From: JBHJGS01 sp050331575
GTDB taxonomy: Bacteria; Pseudomonadota; Alphaproteobacteria; Sphingomonadales; Rhodothalassiaceae
DNA: 64,000 nt
Direction: 5' to 3'
Assembly: GCA_050331575.1 (NCBI GenBank)
Contig: JBHJGS010000023.1
Span: forward strand, 1-64,000
Part shown: piece after piece, positions 54,475-63,829 of the stretch
Numbering within the stretch: the stretch's first letter is position 1
Layout: every line of letters begins with the position of its first letter
Position numbers and translations under genes: made by a program
Notes under the pieces: model-generated
Told to the model about the DNA's origin: nothing
The model's input: the letters and a program-made list of their open reading frames with translations, nothing else
Databases searched by the model: none

Positions 54475-56115
54475 TCATGATCCGGACAGCGTCATCGTCG
54501 GGCTTAGCACGCTTGGGTTCATGCGGATATGGACCAGCGCCGGTCGATCCGCGGCGCGCGCTTCCGCCACAGCCGCCTGAAAGTCTGCATGGCTGTCGGC
54601 GGTCAGTCCCAGGCAGCCATGGGCCCGGGCCAGGGCGGCAAAATCGGGATTGCTGATCTGGGTGCCGCAAACGCGTCCGGGATAGTGCTTTTCCTGATGC
54701 ATGCGGATGGTGCCGTACTGGCTGTTGTCGAACAGCAGAATCACAATATTGGCCTTGTATTGCACGGCCGTGGCCAATTCCGCGGCGGCCATCTGAAAGC
54801 ATCCATCGCCGGCGGCGCAAATGACGTCGCGCTCGGGGTATAAGATCTTGGCGGCAATGGCGGCGGGGACCCCATAGCCCATCGCCCCGGATGTCGGCGC
54901 AAGCTGGGTCTTAAAGCGGTGAAACCGAAAGAAGCGGTGCAGCCAACCGGCATAATTGCCTGCGCCGTTGGCGATGATCGCGTCCGCGGGCAGCACATCG
55001 CGCAGATGCGCCCAGGCAAAGGCCGGTTTGAACGCACCGGCGCTGTCGATCGGCTGATTGAAGCGGGTGTAGGCGGCGTTCAGGCCTTGGGTCCAGGCCC
55101 GGCGGTCGCCCGCCGGCGCCAGTGCCGCCAAGGCGTCAACGAACAGCGGCAAAGCCGCGTTGATATGTCGAACGCCGTGATAGACCCGGCCCAATTCTTC
55201 CGCGCCCGGATGGACATGCACCAAGGCCTGGTCCGGCTGCGGCACGCGCAATCGGGTATAGCCGCCGGTGGTCATCTCCCCAAGCCGAGGACCGAGCGCC
55301 AAGATCAAATCGGCATCACTCAGGCCCGCCACCAGGGCGGGATTGGCCCCAATGCCCAAATCGCCGGCGTAAACCGGGCTGTCATTGTCGATCAGGTCTT
55401 GGCAGCGGAAACTCGTGGCAACCGGAACGGCATAGCGTTCCGCCCATACTTGAAGCGTCTCGACGGCCTGACGGCTCCAGCCGGCGCCGCCCAGCACCAG
55501 CAAAGGCTGTCGCGCTTGATCCAGCAGGTCGGCCAAAGCCGCCATGGCCGCAGGGTCGGGCGCTGCCTGTGCCGCTGCGGTGGGTTGCGGCCGCGGCACC
55601 CGCGCCTGGCCGCTCAAAACATCCTCCGGCAAGGCCAGGACCACCGGTCCGGGCCGGCCCTGCACCGCGGTCTTGAAGGCGCGGGCGACATATTCGCCGA
55701 TGCGGTCTGTGCGGTCGATGCGTGCGGCCCATTTGGCCAAGGGTGCGAACATGGCCGCGAAATCGACCTCTTGAAACGCCTCGCGGTCCCGCTGATCACT
55801 GGCCACATCGCCGATAAACAGGATCATCGGCGTGCTGTCCTGCTGCGCCGTATGCACGCCGATCGCGGCATGGGTGGCGCCGGGGCCGCGGGTAACAAAG
55901 GCAATGCCGGGCGCGCCGGTCAGTTTGCCGGTGGCCTCGGCCATGGTCGCAGCGGCCGCTTCGTGCCGGCAGATGATCAGGGAAAAGCGCTCCTGCACAT
56001 CGTAGAGCGCGTCGAGCACTGGCAGATAGCTCTCGCCCGGCACGCAAAAGCCGTGCGTGGCGCCGTGGTCCAACAGGGCTGTCACCAGCGCCTGGCCGCC
56101 GGTCTTCTCAGTCAT
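54475..56115 (-). CDS. Acetolactate-synthase-like thiamine pyrophosphate enzyme
   Basis: 546 residues in the three-domain TPP enzyme fold. The catalytic Glu lies in CRHEAAAATMAEA near residue 50; GPGATHAAIGVHTAQQDSTPMI follows; the TPP/Mg motif is GDGCFQMAAAELATAVQYKANIVILLFDN near the C-terminus. Closest to acetolactate synthase large subunits, but no small subunit is adjacent and the partner genes are unusual for branched-chain synthesis. The true substrate is open. The start overlaps the preceding stop by eight bases. Confidence 0.92.
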   Translation of the reverse strand: MTEKTGGQALVTALLDHGATHGFCVPGESYLPVLDALYDVQERFSLIICRHEAAAATMAEATGKLTGAPGIAFVTRGPGATHAAIGVHTAQQDSTPMILFIGDVASDQRDREAFQEVDFAAMFAPLAKWAARIDRTDRIGEYVARAFKTAVQGRPGPVVLALPEDVLSGQARVPRPQPTAAAQAAPDPAAMAALADLLDQARQPLLVLGGAGWSRQAVETLQVWAERYAVPVATSFRCQDLIDNDSPVYAGDLGIGANPALVAGLSDADLILALGPRLGEMTTGGYTRLRVPQPDQALVHVHPGAEELGRVYHGVRHINAALPLFVDALAALAPAGDRRAWTQGLNAAYTRFNQPIDSAGAFKPAFAWAHLRDVLPADAIIANGAGNYAGWLHRFFRFHRFKTQLAPTSGAMGYGVPAAIAAKILYPERDVICAAGDGCFQMAAAELATAVQYKANIVILLFDNSQYGTIRMHQEKHYPGRVCGTQISNPDFAALARAHGCLGLTADSHADFQAAVAEARAADRPALVHIRMNPSVLSPTMTLSGS

Positions 56116-57199
56116 GTGCGGCGGTCCTGGCATAGATGCGGCCGAAACGATTGGCCAAAAAGGCCGTAAGCGGGACCTCCTCCTGCCGCACAAAGCCGCG
56201 CTCGGGCAACAGCGTGTCTAGCGCCAGATCCACGACCGCGCAAACGGCGGAGGCGGTGGTCAACTGAATGGCCGATAGGCGCGTGCCGGCGTAGCGGCGC
56301 GGATAGACCTTATGCGCATAGCTTTCCTGGTGCAGCCGGCCGTCGCGCTCGCCCGTCGCGGTTACAAAGATCAGCACAACATCCTGGTCGGTCTGCGGCA
56401 CGGCCTGCTCCAGAATATCCTTCAGCACGTCGCGCCGCTCGGCAAGCCGCAGATCCTGCAAGAGCAGCTTCATGAGGTCGCGATGGCCGGGATAACGCAC
56501 GGTGCGATAATTCAGCTGCCGCACCCGGCCGGCCAAAGTCTGCGCAAGCGTGCCCAAGCCGCCGGACGTGTTGAACGCCTCATAATCAATCCCATCCAAG
56601 GCGAAGCGTTCCAATTCCTCCAGCGGCGGCATTTCGCATAGGCTGCCGTCGACGATGGCCTCACAGGCATTACAATATTCGTTGATCAGCCCGTCGGTCG
56701 ACCAGGTGAGATTGTATTTCAGGGCATTGGAGGGAAATTGCGGCAACGCGCCGACCCGCAAGCGCATCGCATGAAGCGTGTCGAACCGCGAGGCCAGATC
56801 CATCGCCAAGATGGAGATGAAGCCCGGTGCCAAGCCGCATTGCGGGACCACAAGCGCGTCAGCTGTCTGGGCTTGGCGCTGAGCCCTTTTGGTGCTTAAG
56901 ACATCTTCGGTTAAGTCAAAATAAGGCACACCGGCGGCAACCGCAGCGTCGAGCACGCCGGCGTTCAACTGGTGGGGCAGCGCGGAAATCACCGCGTGGC
57001 GGCCGGCCAAGGCGTGGGTCACAGCGGCGGGGTCGGTCAGGTCACCGTGGATCGTTTCGGTTCGGGCATAGCGGCTTGCGCGGGCCAGGGCGTCGGTGTC
57101 CCGATCGAATATGGTGACTTGAAAGTCTTCGGCGTCCGACAAGATGGCGCATATGGCTTCGCCGATCTTGCCGGCCCCCAAAAGGAGGATGGTGCGCAT
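56108..57199 (-). CDS. Saccharopine-dehydrogenase-family oxidoreductase
   Basis: 363 residues. MRTILLLGAGKIGEAICAIL is the NAD(P) Rossmann motif; DRDTDALARASRYA and VISALPHQLNAGVLDAAVAAGVPYFDL follow; a CGLAPGFISILAMDLA segment precedes the C-terminal domain. In lysine metabolism such enzymes oxidise saccharopine, but the family covers several amino-acid dehydrogenases. First gene of a probable four-gene operon with the TPP enzyme, serine hydrolase and ubiA. The start at 57199 has no strong Shine-Dalgarno (AGGGGCAAG is nearest). Confidence 0.9.
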   Translation of the reverse strand: MRTILLLGAGKIGEAICAILSDAEDFQVTIFDRDTDALARASRYARTETIHGDLTDPAAVTHALAGRHAVISALPHQLNAGVLDAAVAAGVPYFDLTEDVLSTKRAQRQAQTADALVVPQCGLAPGFISILAMDLASRFDTLHAMRLRVGALPQFPSNALKYNLTWSTDGLINEYCNACEAIVDGSLCEMPPLEELERFALDGIDYEAFNTSGGLGTLAQTLAGRVRQLNYRTVRYPGHRDLMKLLLQDLRLAERRDVLKDILEQAVPQTDQDVVLIFVTATGERDGRLHQESYAHKVYPRRYAGTRLSAIQLTTASAVCAVVDLALDTLLPERGFVRQEEVPLTAFLANRFGRIYARTAAHD

Positions 57200-57360
57200 G
57201 GCTTGCTTGCCCCTAGACCCCCCGGCCAGCCCCTGGCTAGCCGGTCGCATTCATCTGGAAGGTTTGTTAAACGGGGCAAACCTGCCCCGGCAAGTGACCG
57301 GCCGTTCGTGCCGGCGATAGCGGGCGCCCGCCCGTGCGTGTAGATTCTGGGAGTGTATCC

Positions 57361-58221
57361 TTGTCAAAGATGACCTTCTACCGAGACTTCACCTTCGAAT
57401 ATGGCAGGCCACAGCAGCTTGCTCCTGGCGTAACGCGGATCGTCGCAAACAATCCGAAGGATTATACCTGGGTCGGCACCAACACCTATCTGATCGGCCA
57501 GCGGGATCTGGCGATCCTGGATCCGGGTCCGGCCCTGGCCGGCCATGTTGAGGCCGTGATGGCGGCGGTTGCCGGCCGGCCGGTGCGGGCAATCTTGGTC
57601 ACCCACAGCCATCTGGATCATTCCGCCGCCGCACCGATCTTGGCAGCGCGGACCGGGGCTCCGGTTTACGCCCATTCCGTGATCGACCCTCAGGTCGCGC
57701 AAGCCAGCCAAGAGGATATCGATACCGCTTTCCGGCCCGATCGGGACCTGGCCTGCGGCGACTGGGTTAACGGCTCGGACTGGCGCCTGGAAGCGGTGCA
57801 TACGCCGGGGCATTTTCCCAATCATCTGTGTTTTGCGCTGGGCGAGCATCTGTTTTCCGGTGACCATGTCATGGGCTGGTCGACCACGGCGATCTGCCCG
57901 CCCTTGGGCGATTTGGCGGATTATCTTGGCGCCTTGGAAAAGCTGTTGGCGCGCGGGTTTGCCCGCTATCTGCCGAGCCATGGTCCGGCCATCCCCGACC
58001 CGGAGGCGTATGTCCGCGCGCTGATCCAGCACCGCCACAGCCGCACTCAGGCGATCCTGGCGTGTCTGGAGCAGGGGGTCAGCGATCCCGCCGCGATCGT
58101 TCAGGCGATCTACAAGGAGGACCATCTGAGCCCGCGCCTGATGAAGGCGGCGCAGGGCTCTGTGCGCGCGCATCTGGACTATCTGGCGCGTCGCTCCGCT
58201 GATCGTGTCGCCGCGGAATAA
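57361..58221 (+). CDS. MBL-fold metallo-hydrolase (LACTB2-like)
   Basis: 286 residues with the metallo-beta-lactamase fold: THSHLDHSAA (HxHxDH), VHTPGHFPNHLCF, FSGDHVMGW (bridging Asp) and LPSHGPAI (last His). The C-terminal ~60 residues look like the winged helix of LACTB2, a family with RNA-cleaving members. The TTG at 57361 (MSKMTFYRDF) was chosen because GGGAG lies seven bases upstream; the next ATG at 57370 is too far from it. Overlaps the next gene by 17 bases. Confidence 0.9.
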   Translation: MSKMTFYRDFTFEYGRPQQLAPGVTRIVANNPKDYTWVGTNTYLIGQRDLAILDPGPALAGHVEAVMAAVAGRPVRAILVTHSHLDHSAAAPILAARTGAPVYAHSVIDPQVAQASQEDIDTAFRPDRDLACGDWVNGSDWRLEAVHTPGHFPNHLCFALGEHLFSGDHVMGWSTTAICPPLGDLADYLGALEKLLARGFARYLPSHGPAIPDPEAYVRALIQHRHSRTQAILACLEQGVSDPAAIVQAIYKEDHLSPRLMKAAQGSVRAHLDYLARRSADRVAAE

Positions 58222-59080
58222 GCCGCAGCGCTTGGTGCGGTGGGCGGCGGGCCTGCTGGCCCTGGGCCTGACCGTGCTGGCCGGGTGTGCCGGCAGCAGC
58301 CGTGTTGACGGCGACGCGGGGGAGGCAAGGGTGATGCGCGACCAGCTGGACGTGCGCGCCAATGGCGATGGCTATGCCTTGAGCTTTCTGCGCAGCGGCA
58401 CGCCCGGCGGTCGGCGCATCGTGTTCGTTCATGGCACCCCTGGCTCGGCCACGGCCTGGCGTCATTATCTGCGCCAGCCGCCGGCGGGCCTGGACATGAT
58501 CGCGGTGGATCGGCCCGGTTTCGGTCAGACCCGGCCGCGCCGCGCCCTGGTTTCGCTGATGGGGCAGGCGGAAGCCTTGCTGCCGCTGATGCGCCCCGGC
58601 GCCCAGGGGCAGCGGCCGATCCTGGTCGGCCACAGCCTGGGCGGCCCGATTATCGCCAAGGCGGCCTTGCTGGCGGGTGAGCAAATCGGCGGGCTGATCG
58701 TTCTGGCCGGCTCGTTCGATCCGGCCTTGGAGAAGATCCACCCGGCGCAATATCTCGGCAATGCCTGGCCGATTCGCTGGCTGATCGGCGCCAGCTTGCG
58801 CCATTCCAACCTGGAATTGCTGGCGCTGAAACCGGAATTGGAACTGCTGGCGGGTGAACTGATGCACCTATCCCTACCGATCACCATCGTGCACGGCACC
58901 AAGGATCGGCTGGTTCCTTATGCGAATGTGGGGTTCCTGCAGACCGCCGTGCGCGGCAATGGGGCGGTGGATCTGGTCCGGCTGGAGGGCGAGGATCATT
59001 TCATCGTGTGGTCCAAGCCGGAGACAGTGCGGCGGGCCATCGCGGAAATGGTCGATCAGCTTGAAAAGGCCGGTCGCTAA
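58205..59080 (+). CDS. Alpha/beta-hydrolase lipoprotein
   Basis: 291 residues. A signal with lipobox LTVLAGC (Cys about 28) indicates lipid anchoring. Hydrolase motifs: FVHGTPGSATAW (oxyanion loop), LVGHSLGGPI with nucleophile Ser, VHGTKDRLVPY with Asp, and GEDHFIVW with His. The substrate is unknown. The GTG start lies inside the end of the MBL gene. Confidence 0.88.
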   Translation: MSPRNKPQRLVRWAAGLLALGLTVLAGCAGSSRVDGDAGEARVMRDQLDVRANGDGYALSFLRSGTPGGRRIVFVHGTPGSATAWRHYLRQPPAGLDMIAVDRPGFGQTRPRRALVSLMGQAEALLPLMRPGAQGQRPILVGHSLGGPIIAKAALLAGEQIGGLIVLAGSFDPALEKIHPAQYLGNAWPIRWLIGASLRHSNLELLALKPELELLAGELMHLSLPITIVHGTKDRLVPYANVGFLQTAVRGNGAVDLVRLEGEDHFIVWSKPETVRRAIAEMVDQLEKAGR

Positions 59081-59314
59081 GCCGGTTTCGGGAACCTGAA
59101 CGGCGCTCATCCGCTGTTTGAACCAGCCCCTTGATGGTCGCGTCCAAGCGCTCTAGCATCTTAGGCCGGCTGATCGGCCGGGGCGTCCGATCCCATGCTC
59201 ATGGCGGACGAAAGTGTTGGCAGCCCCGGTTGCGGGCCTGTCTTGTGGTTGGTTTGGTCCGCCGTTCGGTCAGACAGCGGGCGCATAGAGCAATTAAGGA
59301 GCTGGGGAACGATC

Positions 59315-59785
59315 ATGGAAAAGATCCCCATGTTGCCGTCCGGGTACAAGGCGCTTCAGGACGAAGTAAAGCATCTGAAATCGGTCGAGCGGCCGGCCGT
59401 TGTGACGGCGATCGAAGAAGCGCGCGCTCACGGCGATCTGTCGGAAAATGCCGAGTATCACGCCGCTAAAGAACGGCAAGGCATGATTGAGGCGCGGCTG
59501 GCGGAGTTGGAAGACCGGTTGAACCGATCCGAGATCATCGATCCGGCCAGCCTGAACGGCGACAAGGTCCTGTTCGGCGCCACGGTGAAGCTGCTCGACG
59601 AGGATGACGACGAAGTCACCTACCAAATCGTCGGCGCCGAAGAGGCCGATGTGAAAAGCGGCAAAATCTCCTACACCTCGCCGCTTGCGCGCGCGCTCAT
59701 CGGCCGCCGTGTCGGCGACGAAGTTGAAGTGCCGACGCCGTCGGGCGAGCGCTATTATGAAATCGCCGGGATCCGGTTCGTTTAG
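59315..59785 (+). CDS. greA: Transcription elongation factor GreA
   Basis: Rescues backtracked RNA polymerase by stimulating transcript cleavage. 156 residues. The N-terminal coiled coil has EARAHGDLSENAEYHAAKERQ with the tip acidic residues (the D and E of GDLSENAEY); the C-terminal FKBP-like domain ends YYEIAGIRFV. The start at 59315 was chosen by homology and by GGGGAA/AAGGAG upstream. The stop overlaps the modC stop region by four bases (convergent). Confidence 0.98.
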   Translation: MEKIPMLPSGYKALQDEVKHLKSVERPAVVTAIEEARAHGDLSENAEYHAAKERQGMIEARLAELEDRLNRSEIIDPASLNGDKVLFGATVKLLDEDDDEVTYQIVGAEEADVKSGKISYTSPLARALIGRRVGDEVEVPTPSGERYYEIAGIRFV

Positions 59786-60897
59786 CAGCCACGCTCGGCG
59801 TCGGGCCGGTCCATCCGCCGGTCAAAACTGACCGATTTGATCAGGGCCGTTACCGACTGTCCCGGCGTCAAGGCCAGTGCAGCCACCGCCGCGCGGGTCA
59901 CCCGCGCGCGCACGCGCTGGCCGGCGATGTCGAGGAGCAGCTCAGCATAGGCGCCGGTCTCCGCATCGATGCGCACAAGCCGCGCGGGCAACTGGTTGCG
60001 GATCGACAGATCCGGGCTCGGCCTCAGGGCCACAGCCACATCGCGGGCGCGCACCCGCAGCGTGACCAGGTCGCCCGGCGCTCCCAAGCGCCCTGGCACT
60101 GCCAAGGCCTCGCCGCTGAGGGACAGCCGGGTCAGATCCAGATCGGCATCGAAGCCGGCGATGCGGGCCGATAACAGCGCGCCCGCCTCGAAATGCCCGG
60201 TCACCTCGGCGTCCAGCTCGGGCAACACGGTGTGCGTTGGCCCGTGCGCGACGATGCGGCCAGCCTTGATGGCCACAAGCTCCGCGGCGGTCTGGGCGAT
60301 CTCCGCGACATCGTGACTGACCAGCAGCACCGGCACGCCGTAGCGCTGCGGGAGCGCCCGCACCAGCGCCAAAGCCTGTGCCTTGCGCGCGCGGTCCAGG
60401 TGCGCCACCGGCTCGTCCAGCAGAAGCAAGCGCGGTCGGGCCAGCAGCGCCCGGGCGATTGCCACGCGCTGACGTTCGCCGCCGGACAGGCCGCATGGCC
60501 GGCGCCGCAGCAGATCGGCCAGATCCAGTCCCGACACGACCTCCGCCAGATCCGGCCCGGTGTGATGTTGCGGCGCCCGCTTGGCAGCAAAGCGCAGATT
60601 GCCGGCCACGGACAGATGCGTAAACAGTCGCGCGTCTTGAAACACCAGGCAGACCGGGCGCGCGCTGGCCGGCACATGCAGCCGCGCCTGCGTATCGCAC
60701 AAGACCGTGTCGCCCAGGACAATGCGCCCGGCGCTTGGCCGCTCAAAGCCCGCAATCAGGCGCAACAGGCTGGTCTTGCCGCTGCCGCTGGGTCCGAACA
60801 GGGCGGTGACGCCGCGCACGCTGAGCGCCACGTCCACGTCCAGATGAAACGCCGCGCGGCGCAGCCGGACCTGCAGCGTCAGCCGCTCAGACCGCAT
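59782..60897 (-). CDS. modC: Molybdate ABC transporter ATP-binding protein ModC
   Basis: 371 residues. Walker A GPSGSGKTSLLRLIAGF, ABC signature LSGGERQRVAIARALLARPRLLLLDEP, then a C-terminal molybdate-binding (MOP) domain (about 290-360, VTLRVRARDVAVAL, PGQSVTALIKSVSF). Third gene of modABC, overlapping modB by 11 bases. Confidence 0.97.
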   Translation of the reverse strand: MRSERLTLQVRLRRAAFHLDVDVALSVRGVTALFGPSGSGKTSLLRLIAGFERPSAGRIVLGDTVLCDTQARLHVPASARPVCLVFQDARLFTHLSVAGNLRFAAKRAPQHHTGPDLAEVVSGLDLADLLRRRPCGLSGGERQRVAIARALLARPRLLLLDEPVAHLDRARKAQALALVRALPQRYGVPVLLVSHDVAEIAQTAAELVAIKAGRIVAHGPTHTVLPELDAEVTGHFEAGALLSARIAGFDADLDLTRLSLSGEALAVPGRLGAPGDLVTLRVRARDVAVALRPSPDLSIRNQLPARLVRIDAETGAYAELLLDIAGQRVRARVTRAAVAALALTPGQSVTALIKSVSFDRRMDRPDAERGC

Positions 60898-61573
60898 GGA
60901 GCGGCCGGCCGCGATTGACCACGTAAACCGGGAGCAGCAACAGGAAGGACAGCAGCAGCAGCCCGGCCGACAAGAGATGCGCCTGGTCGTAGGTCAGCGT
61001 CTCGACATGTTCATAAATGGCGATGGAGATCACCCGCGTGCGCTCCGGGATATTGCCGCCGACCATCAACACCACGCCGAATTCGCCCAAGGTATGGGCG
61101 AAGCTCAGCACCGCGGCGGTGAGAAAGCCGCGGCTGGCCAGCGGAGCGGCAACCGTGAGGAAGGCGTCGACCGGCCCGGCCCCCAGGCTTGCTGCTGCCT
61201 CCATCGGTGCAGCACCGATCGCCCGAAACGCGGTCTGCAGCGGCTGGACCGCGAATGGCAGCGAATACAGGATCGAGGCAATGACCAGCCCGGTGAAGGA
61301 AAAGGTCAGCGTCTGGCCGGTCAGCGCCACCCAAGCCGCGCCCAAGGGCGCCGTCGGGCTCATCAGGATCAGGAGGTAGAAGCCGAGCACCGTCGGGGGC
61401 AGCACCAGCGGCAGCGCCGTCAAAGCCTCGACGACCGGGCGCAGCCGGCTGGTGCCGGTGGCCAGCCACCACGCCAGGGGCGGGCTGATGAGCAGCAATA
61501 CCGCCGTGGTGACCAAGGCCAATCGCAGGCTCAGCCACAGCGGGCCCAGATCCAGCGCCTCAATCCACGGCAT
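60887..61573 (-). CDS. modB: Molybdate ABC transporter permease ModB
   Basis: 228 residues with five to six membrane helices. The EAA-type loop is EAAASLGAGPVDAFLTVAAPLASRGFL, followed by LSFAHTLGEFGVVLMVGGNIP, a ModB signature. Overlaps modA by 14 bases and modC by 11. Confidence 0.97.
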   Translation of the reverse strand: MPWIEALDLGPLWLSLRLALVTTAVLLLISPPLAWWLATGTSRLRPVVEALTALPLVLPPTVLGFYLLILMSPTAPLGAAWVALTGQTLTFSFTGLVIASILYSLPFAVQPLQTAFRAIGAAPMEAAASLGAGPVDAFLTVAAPLASRGFLTAAVLSFAHTLGEFGVVLMVGGNIPERTRVISIAIYEHVETLTYDQAHLLSAGLLLLSFLLLLPVYVVNRGRPLHAV

Positions 61574-62306
61574 AGCCCAAATCGCCCAACCTGCTTTGCA
61601 CCTGCGCGGTGGCCAGCCAGGCCAAGAACGCGCGCGCGGCGGTATTATTGCGCGCGCGGGTCAGCAACACGGCATCTTGGCGGATTGGTGGGTACAAGTG
61701 CTGGGGGACATCCCAACGGCTGCCCTCGGCCTGCCGGCGCGGACTGACCACCTGCGCCAGGGCCACAAAGCCCAGTTCGGCATTGCCGGTGGCGACAAGG
61801 GCGAAGGTCTGCCCGATATTTTCGCCCATCACCAGCCGATCGCGAAGGGGCTCGGCCACGCCCAGTGCCGACAGCACCTGCATCGCCGCCTCGCCATAGG
61901 GCGCCAGGGCGGGATTGGCCAGCGCCAAGCGCTGAAACGCCCCTTCCGTCAGAACCGCCTCGCCGTCTCCGGATAAGCGCGCCGGGTCCGGGCTCCACAG
62001 GGTCAACTGGCCCTGCGCATAGGTGAAGCGGCTATCTGCCAGCGCCAGCCCGGCCTGAACCAGGCGTTCAGGCCGCGCCTGGTCAGCGGCAAGCAGCAGG
62101 TCGTATGGCGCGCCTTGAACGATCTGTGCAGTGAGCGCCCCGGTGGCACCGGTGGCGACCCGGATCTTGTGACCGGTCTCTGCTTCGAACCGGTCCACCA
62201 GCCCGCCCACCGGATCGGCGAAATTGGCTGCCACCGCAGCCAGTGCCTGGTCGGCCTGTCCCGGCAGGCTCAGCACCGTCAATAGCCACAGTATCAGCGC
62301 GCGCAT
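61560..62306 (-). CDS. modA: Molybdate-binding periplasmic protein ModA
   Basis: 248 residues: a signal peptide (MRALILWLLTVLSLPGQADQALA), then AAVANFADPVGGLVDRFEAETGHKIRVATGATGAL, which binds molybdate. QGAPYDLLLAADQARPERLVQAG and SRWDVPQHLYPPIRQDAVLL are further family blocks. The start at 62306 has AGGGGGG upstream. No Mo-responsive site or Moco riboswitch could be seen in the short 5' region. Confidence 0.95.
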   Translation of the reverse strand: MRALILWLLTVLSLPGQADQALAAVAANFADPVGGLVDRFEAETGHKIRVATGATGALTAQIVQGAPYDLLLAADQARPERLVQAGLALADSRFTYAQGQLTLWSPDPARLSGDGEAVLTEGAFQRLALANPALAPYGEAAMQVLSALGVAEPLRDRLVMGENIGQTFALVATGNAELGFVALAQVVSPRRQAEGSRWDVPQHLYPPIRQDAVLLTRARNNTAARAFLAWLATAQVQSRLGDLGYAVD

Positions 62307-62384
62307 ACCACCCCCCTCGTGATCAGAGCCGTCTCCCACCGCGATGAAGCGGAGCGACCGGCGCCTTTGTCAAGCAAGGTGCGG

Positions 62385-63740
62385 TCAGAATCGCAGCGTC
62401 ACCATGACATAGCCATAGGCAAAGGTGCCGGTGACCGGTGCATCAGGGGCCTGCGCGCGAAAGCGGCCTTGGGTGAGAACGGTACCGCCGATCTCGCCGC
62501 GGACGGAGTCAGGGATCAGCCAATAACGCACCCGCCCGTCGACCATATGACCCAGAAAGCGACCGGACTGTCCGCTTGGATCGACCAGGCCGACGCCGAC
62601 CCAGTCATCGGTGGCCGATTCCAGTTCAAGCGCTTTGTAACGCAGATTGCCGTCGAAGCGTCCTTGATGAACATCCAGGCGCACGCCGCCGCCCTCGATG
62701 TTTCCCCGCGAGAACGGCCCGGAAATGCCGGTATGGGCGTAATCGAACCGACGAGAGCCGAACAGCGTGTCGAAGCGGCCGATCCTGTCGTCCGCGGGAT
62801 CCTCATCGCCGCTGGCAAAATCATATTCCAGGGCGAGGCGGGGCGATAGTAGCGTCGGGAATGTATAGCCCACCTCGACATGGTGGAAATGGGCGAAGAC
62901 CGGCAAATCCCGGGTATCGAGCGGGTTGGCGGTGGCCCGGGTGGTTCCGAACTGCAGCGCGCTTTCCCAATCCAGATCCCAACTGCCCGGCCGCGGCGGT
63001 CGCGAAATCCGCCAGCTCGGGGTATAGAGGTCCTGATTGGCCGTGGCTTGGCTGCTGCTGTCGTCCTCATGCAAGCCATAAAAGGCCGTCGTGACATTCA
63101 CGGGGCCGACCGGGCGGATGTGATAGACACCCCAATAGCGTAAATTGCCCACCTCCCGGTCGAATTCCGCGTCTAAATCCGCAAGGCGCTGTAAGCTGGC
63201 CGGCTGCCGGTCCACCGGCACGAAATAAAACAGATGCGTGCGATCGCGCGCCGGTCCGTCCAGCTCCAGGCTGAGGCCGGTGAAGGCATTGATGGTGTTG
63301 CGGAAACCGTTGCGCGAAATGAACCGTCTGCTGCCGACATCGATGGTCTGCCGGCCGATTGTCAGGCGGCCGGTCCACGCCTCCGGCAGCCAGCCTTTTA
63401 GCGATATTCGGGCATAGGCCGCCAGAAAATCGACCGGGTTGACCTGCACGTTCAACAAGGGGGTTTCCACACCGCCGGAATAGATGCGGCTGTCTTGGAT
63501 CTCCACCCCGAAGCTGACCCGGCCGGCGTGAAGTTCCGCCAATACCAAGGTGCGGCCGGCGATGACCGCCTCGTCTTGCCCATCGCCGGGCCGGAACGCA
63601 TTGACGAAGCCTTCCACGCGCCAACGGGTGGTGCCGCTGAGGCTCAGCCAGTCCGGCAAATGATCCGTGAGGCGAACCGGCTCCGCGATGGCCATGGCGG
63701 GGCCAAGCATAGCCAGAACAGCAAGCAGGAAGCAGCGCAT
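62385..63740 (-). CDS. Outer-membrane protein with alginate-export-like beta barrel
   Basis: 451 residues with a signal peptide (MRCFLLAVLAMLGPAMA) and a repetitive amphipathic barrel ending in VMVTLRF. LTIGRQTIDVGSRRFISRNGFRNT and DRIGRFDTLFGSRRFDYAHTGI are features of the alginate_exp domain family. The substrate is unlikely to be deducible; no polysaccharide genes are nearby. A longer start 14 codons upstream (63782) is possible. The upstream gene of modABC in the same direction, 78 bases away. Confidence 0.82.
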   Translation of the reverse strand: MRCFLLAVLAMLGPAMAIAEPVRLTDHLPDWLSLSGTTRWRVEGFVNAFRPGDGQDEAVIAGRTLVLAELHAGRVSFGVEIQDSRIYSGGVETPLLNVQVNPVDFLAAYARISLKGWLPEAWTGRLTIGRQTIDVGSRRFISRNGFRNTINAFTGLSLELDGPARDRTHLFYFVPVDRQPASLQRLADLDAEFDREVGNLRYWGVYHIRPVGPVNVTTAFYGLHEDDSSSQATANQDLYTPSWRISRPPRPGSWDLDWESALQFGTTRATANPLDTRDLPVFAHFHHVEVGYTFPTLLSPRLALEYDFASGDEDPADDRIGRFDTLFGSRRFDYAHTGISGPFSRGNIEGGGVRLDVHQGRFDGNLRYKALELESATDDWVGVGLVDPSGQSGRFLGHMVDGRVRYWLIPDSVRGEIGGTVLTQGRFRAQAPDAPVTGTFAYGYVMVTLRF

Positions 63741-63829
63741 GGATGCAGCGGCGAGCGCAGAGGGACGGTCGCGCCTGTACATAGGGCGGGTTGGTTACCA
63801 ATTCTTGTCGGTCCGGGGCGCTGACGCCG

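Noticed and set aside
54475..56115. IlvB, acetolactate synthase of branched-chain synthesis
   Set aside because: No ilvH or ilvC adjacent and unusual operon partners; kept as an ALS-like TPP enzyme without a gene symbol.
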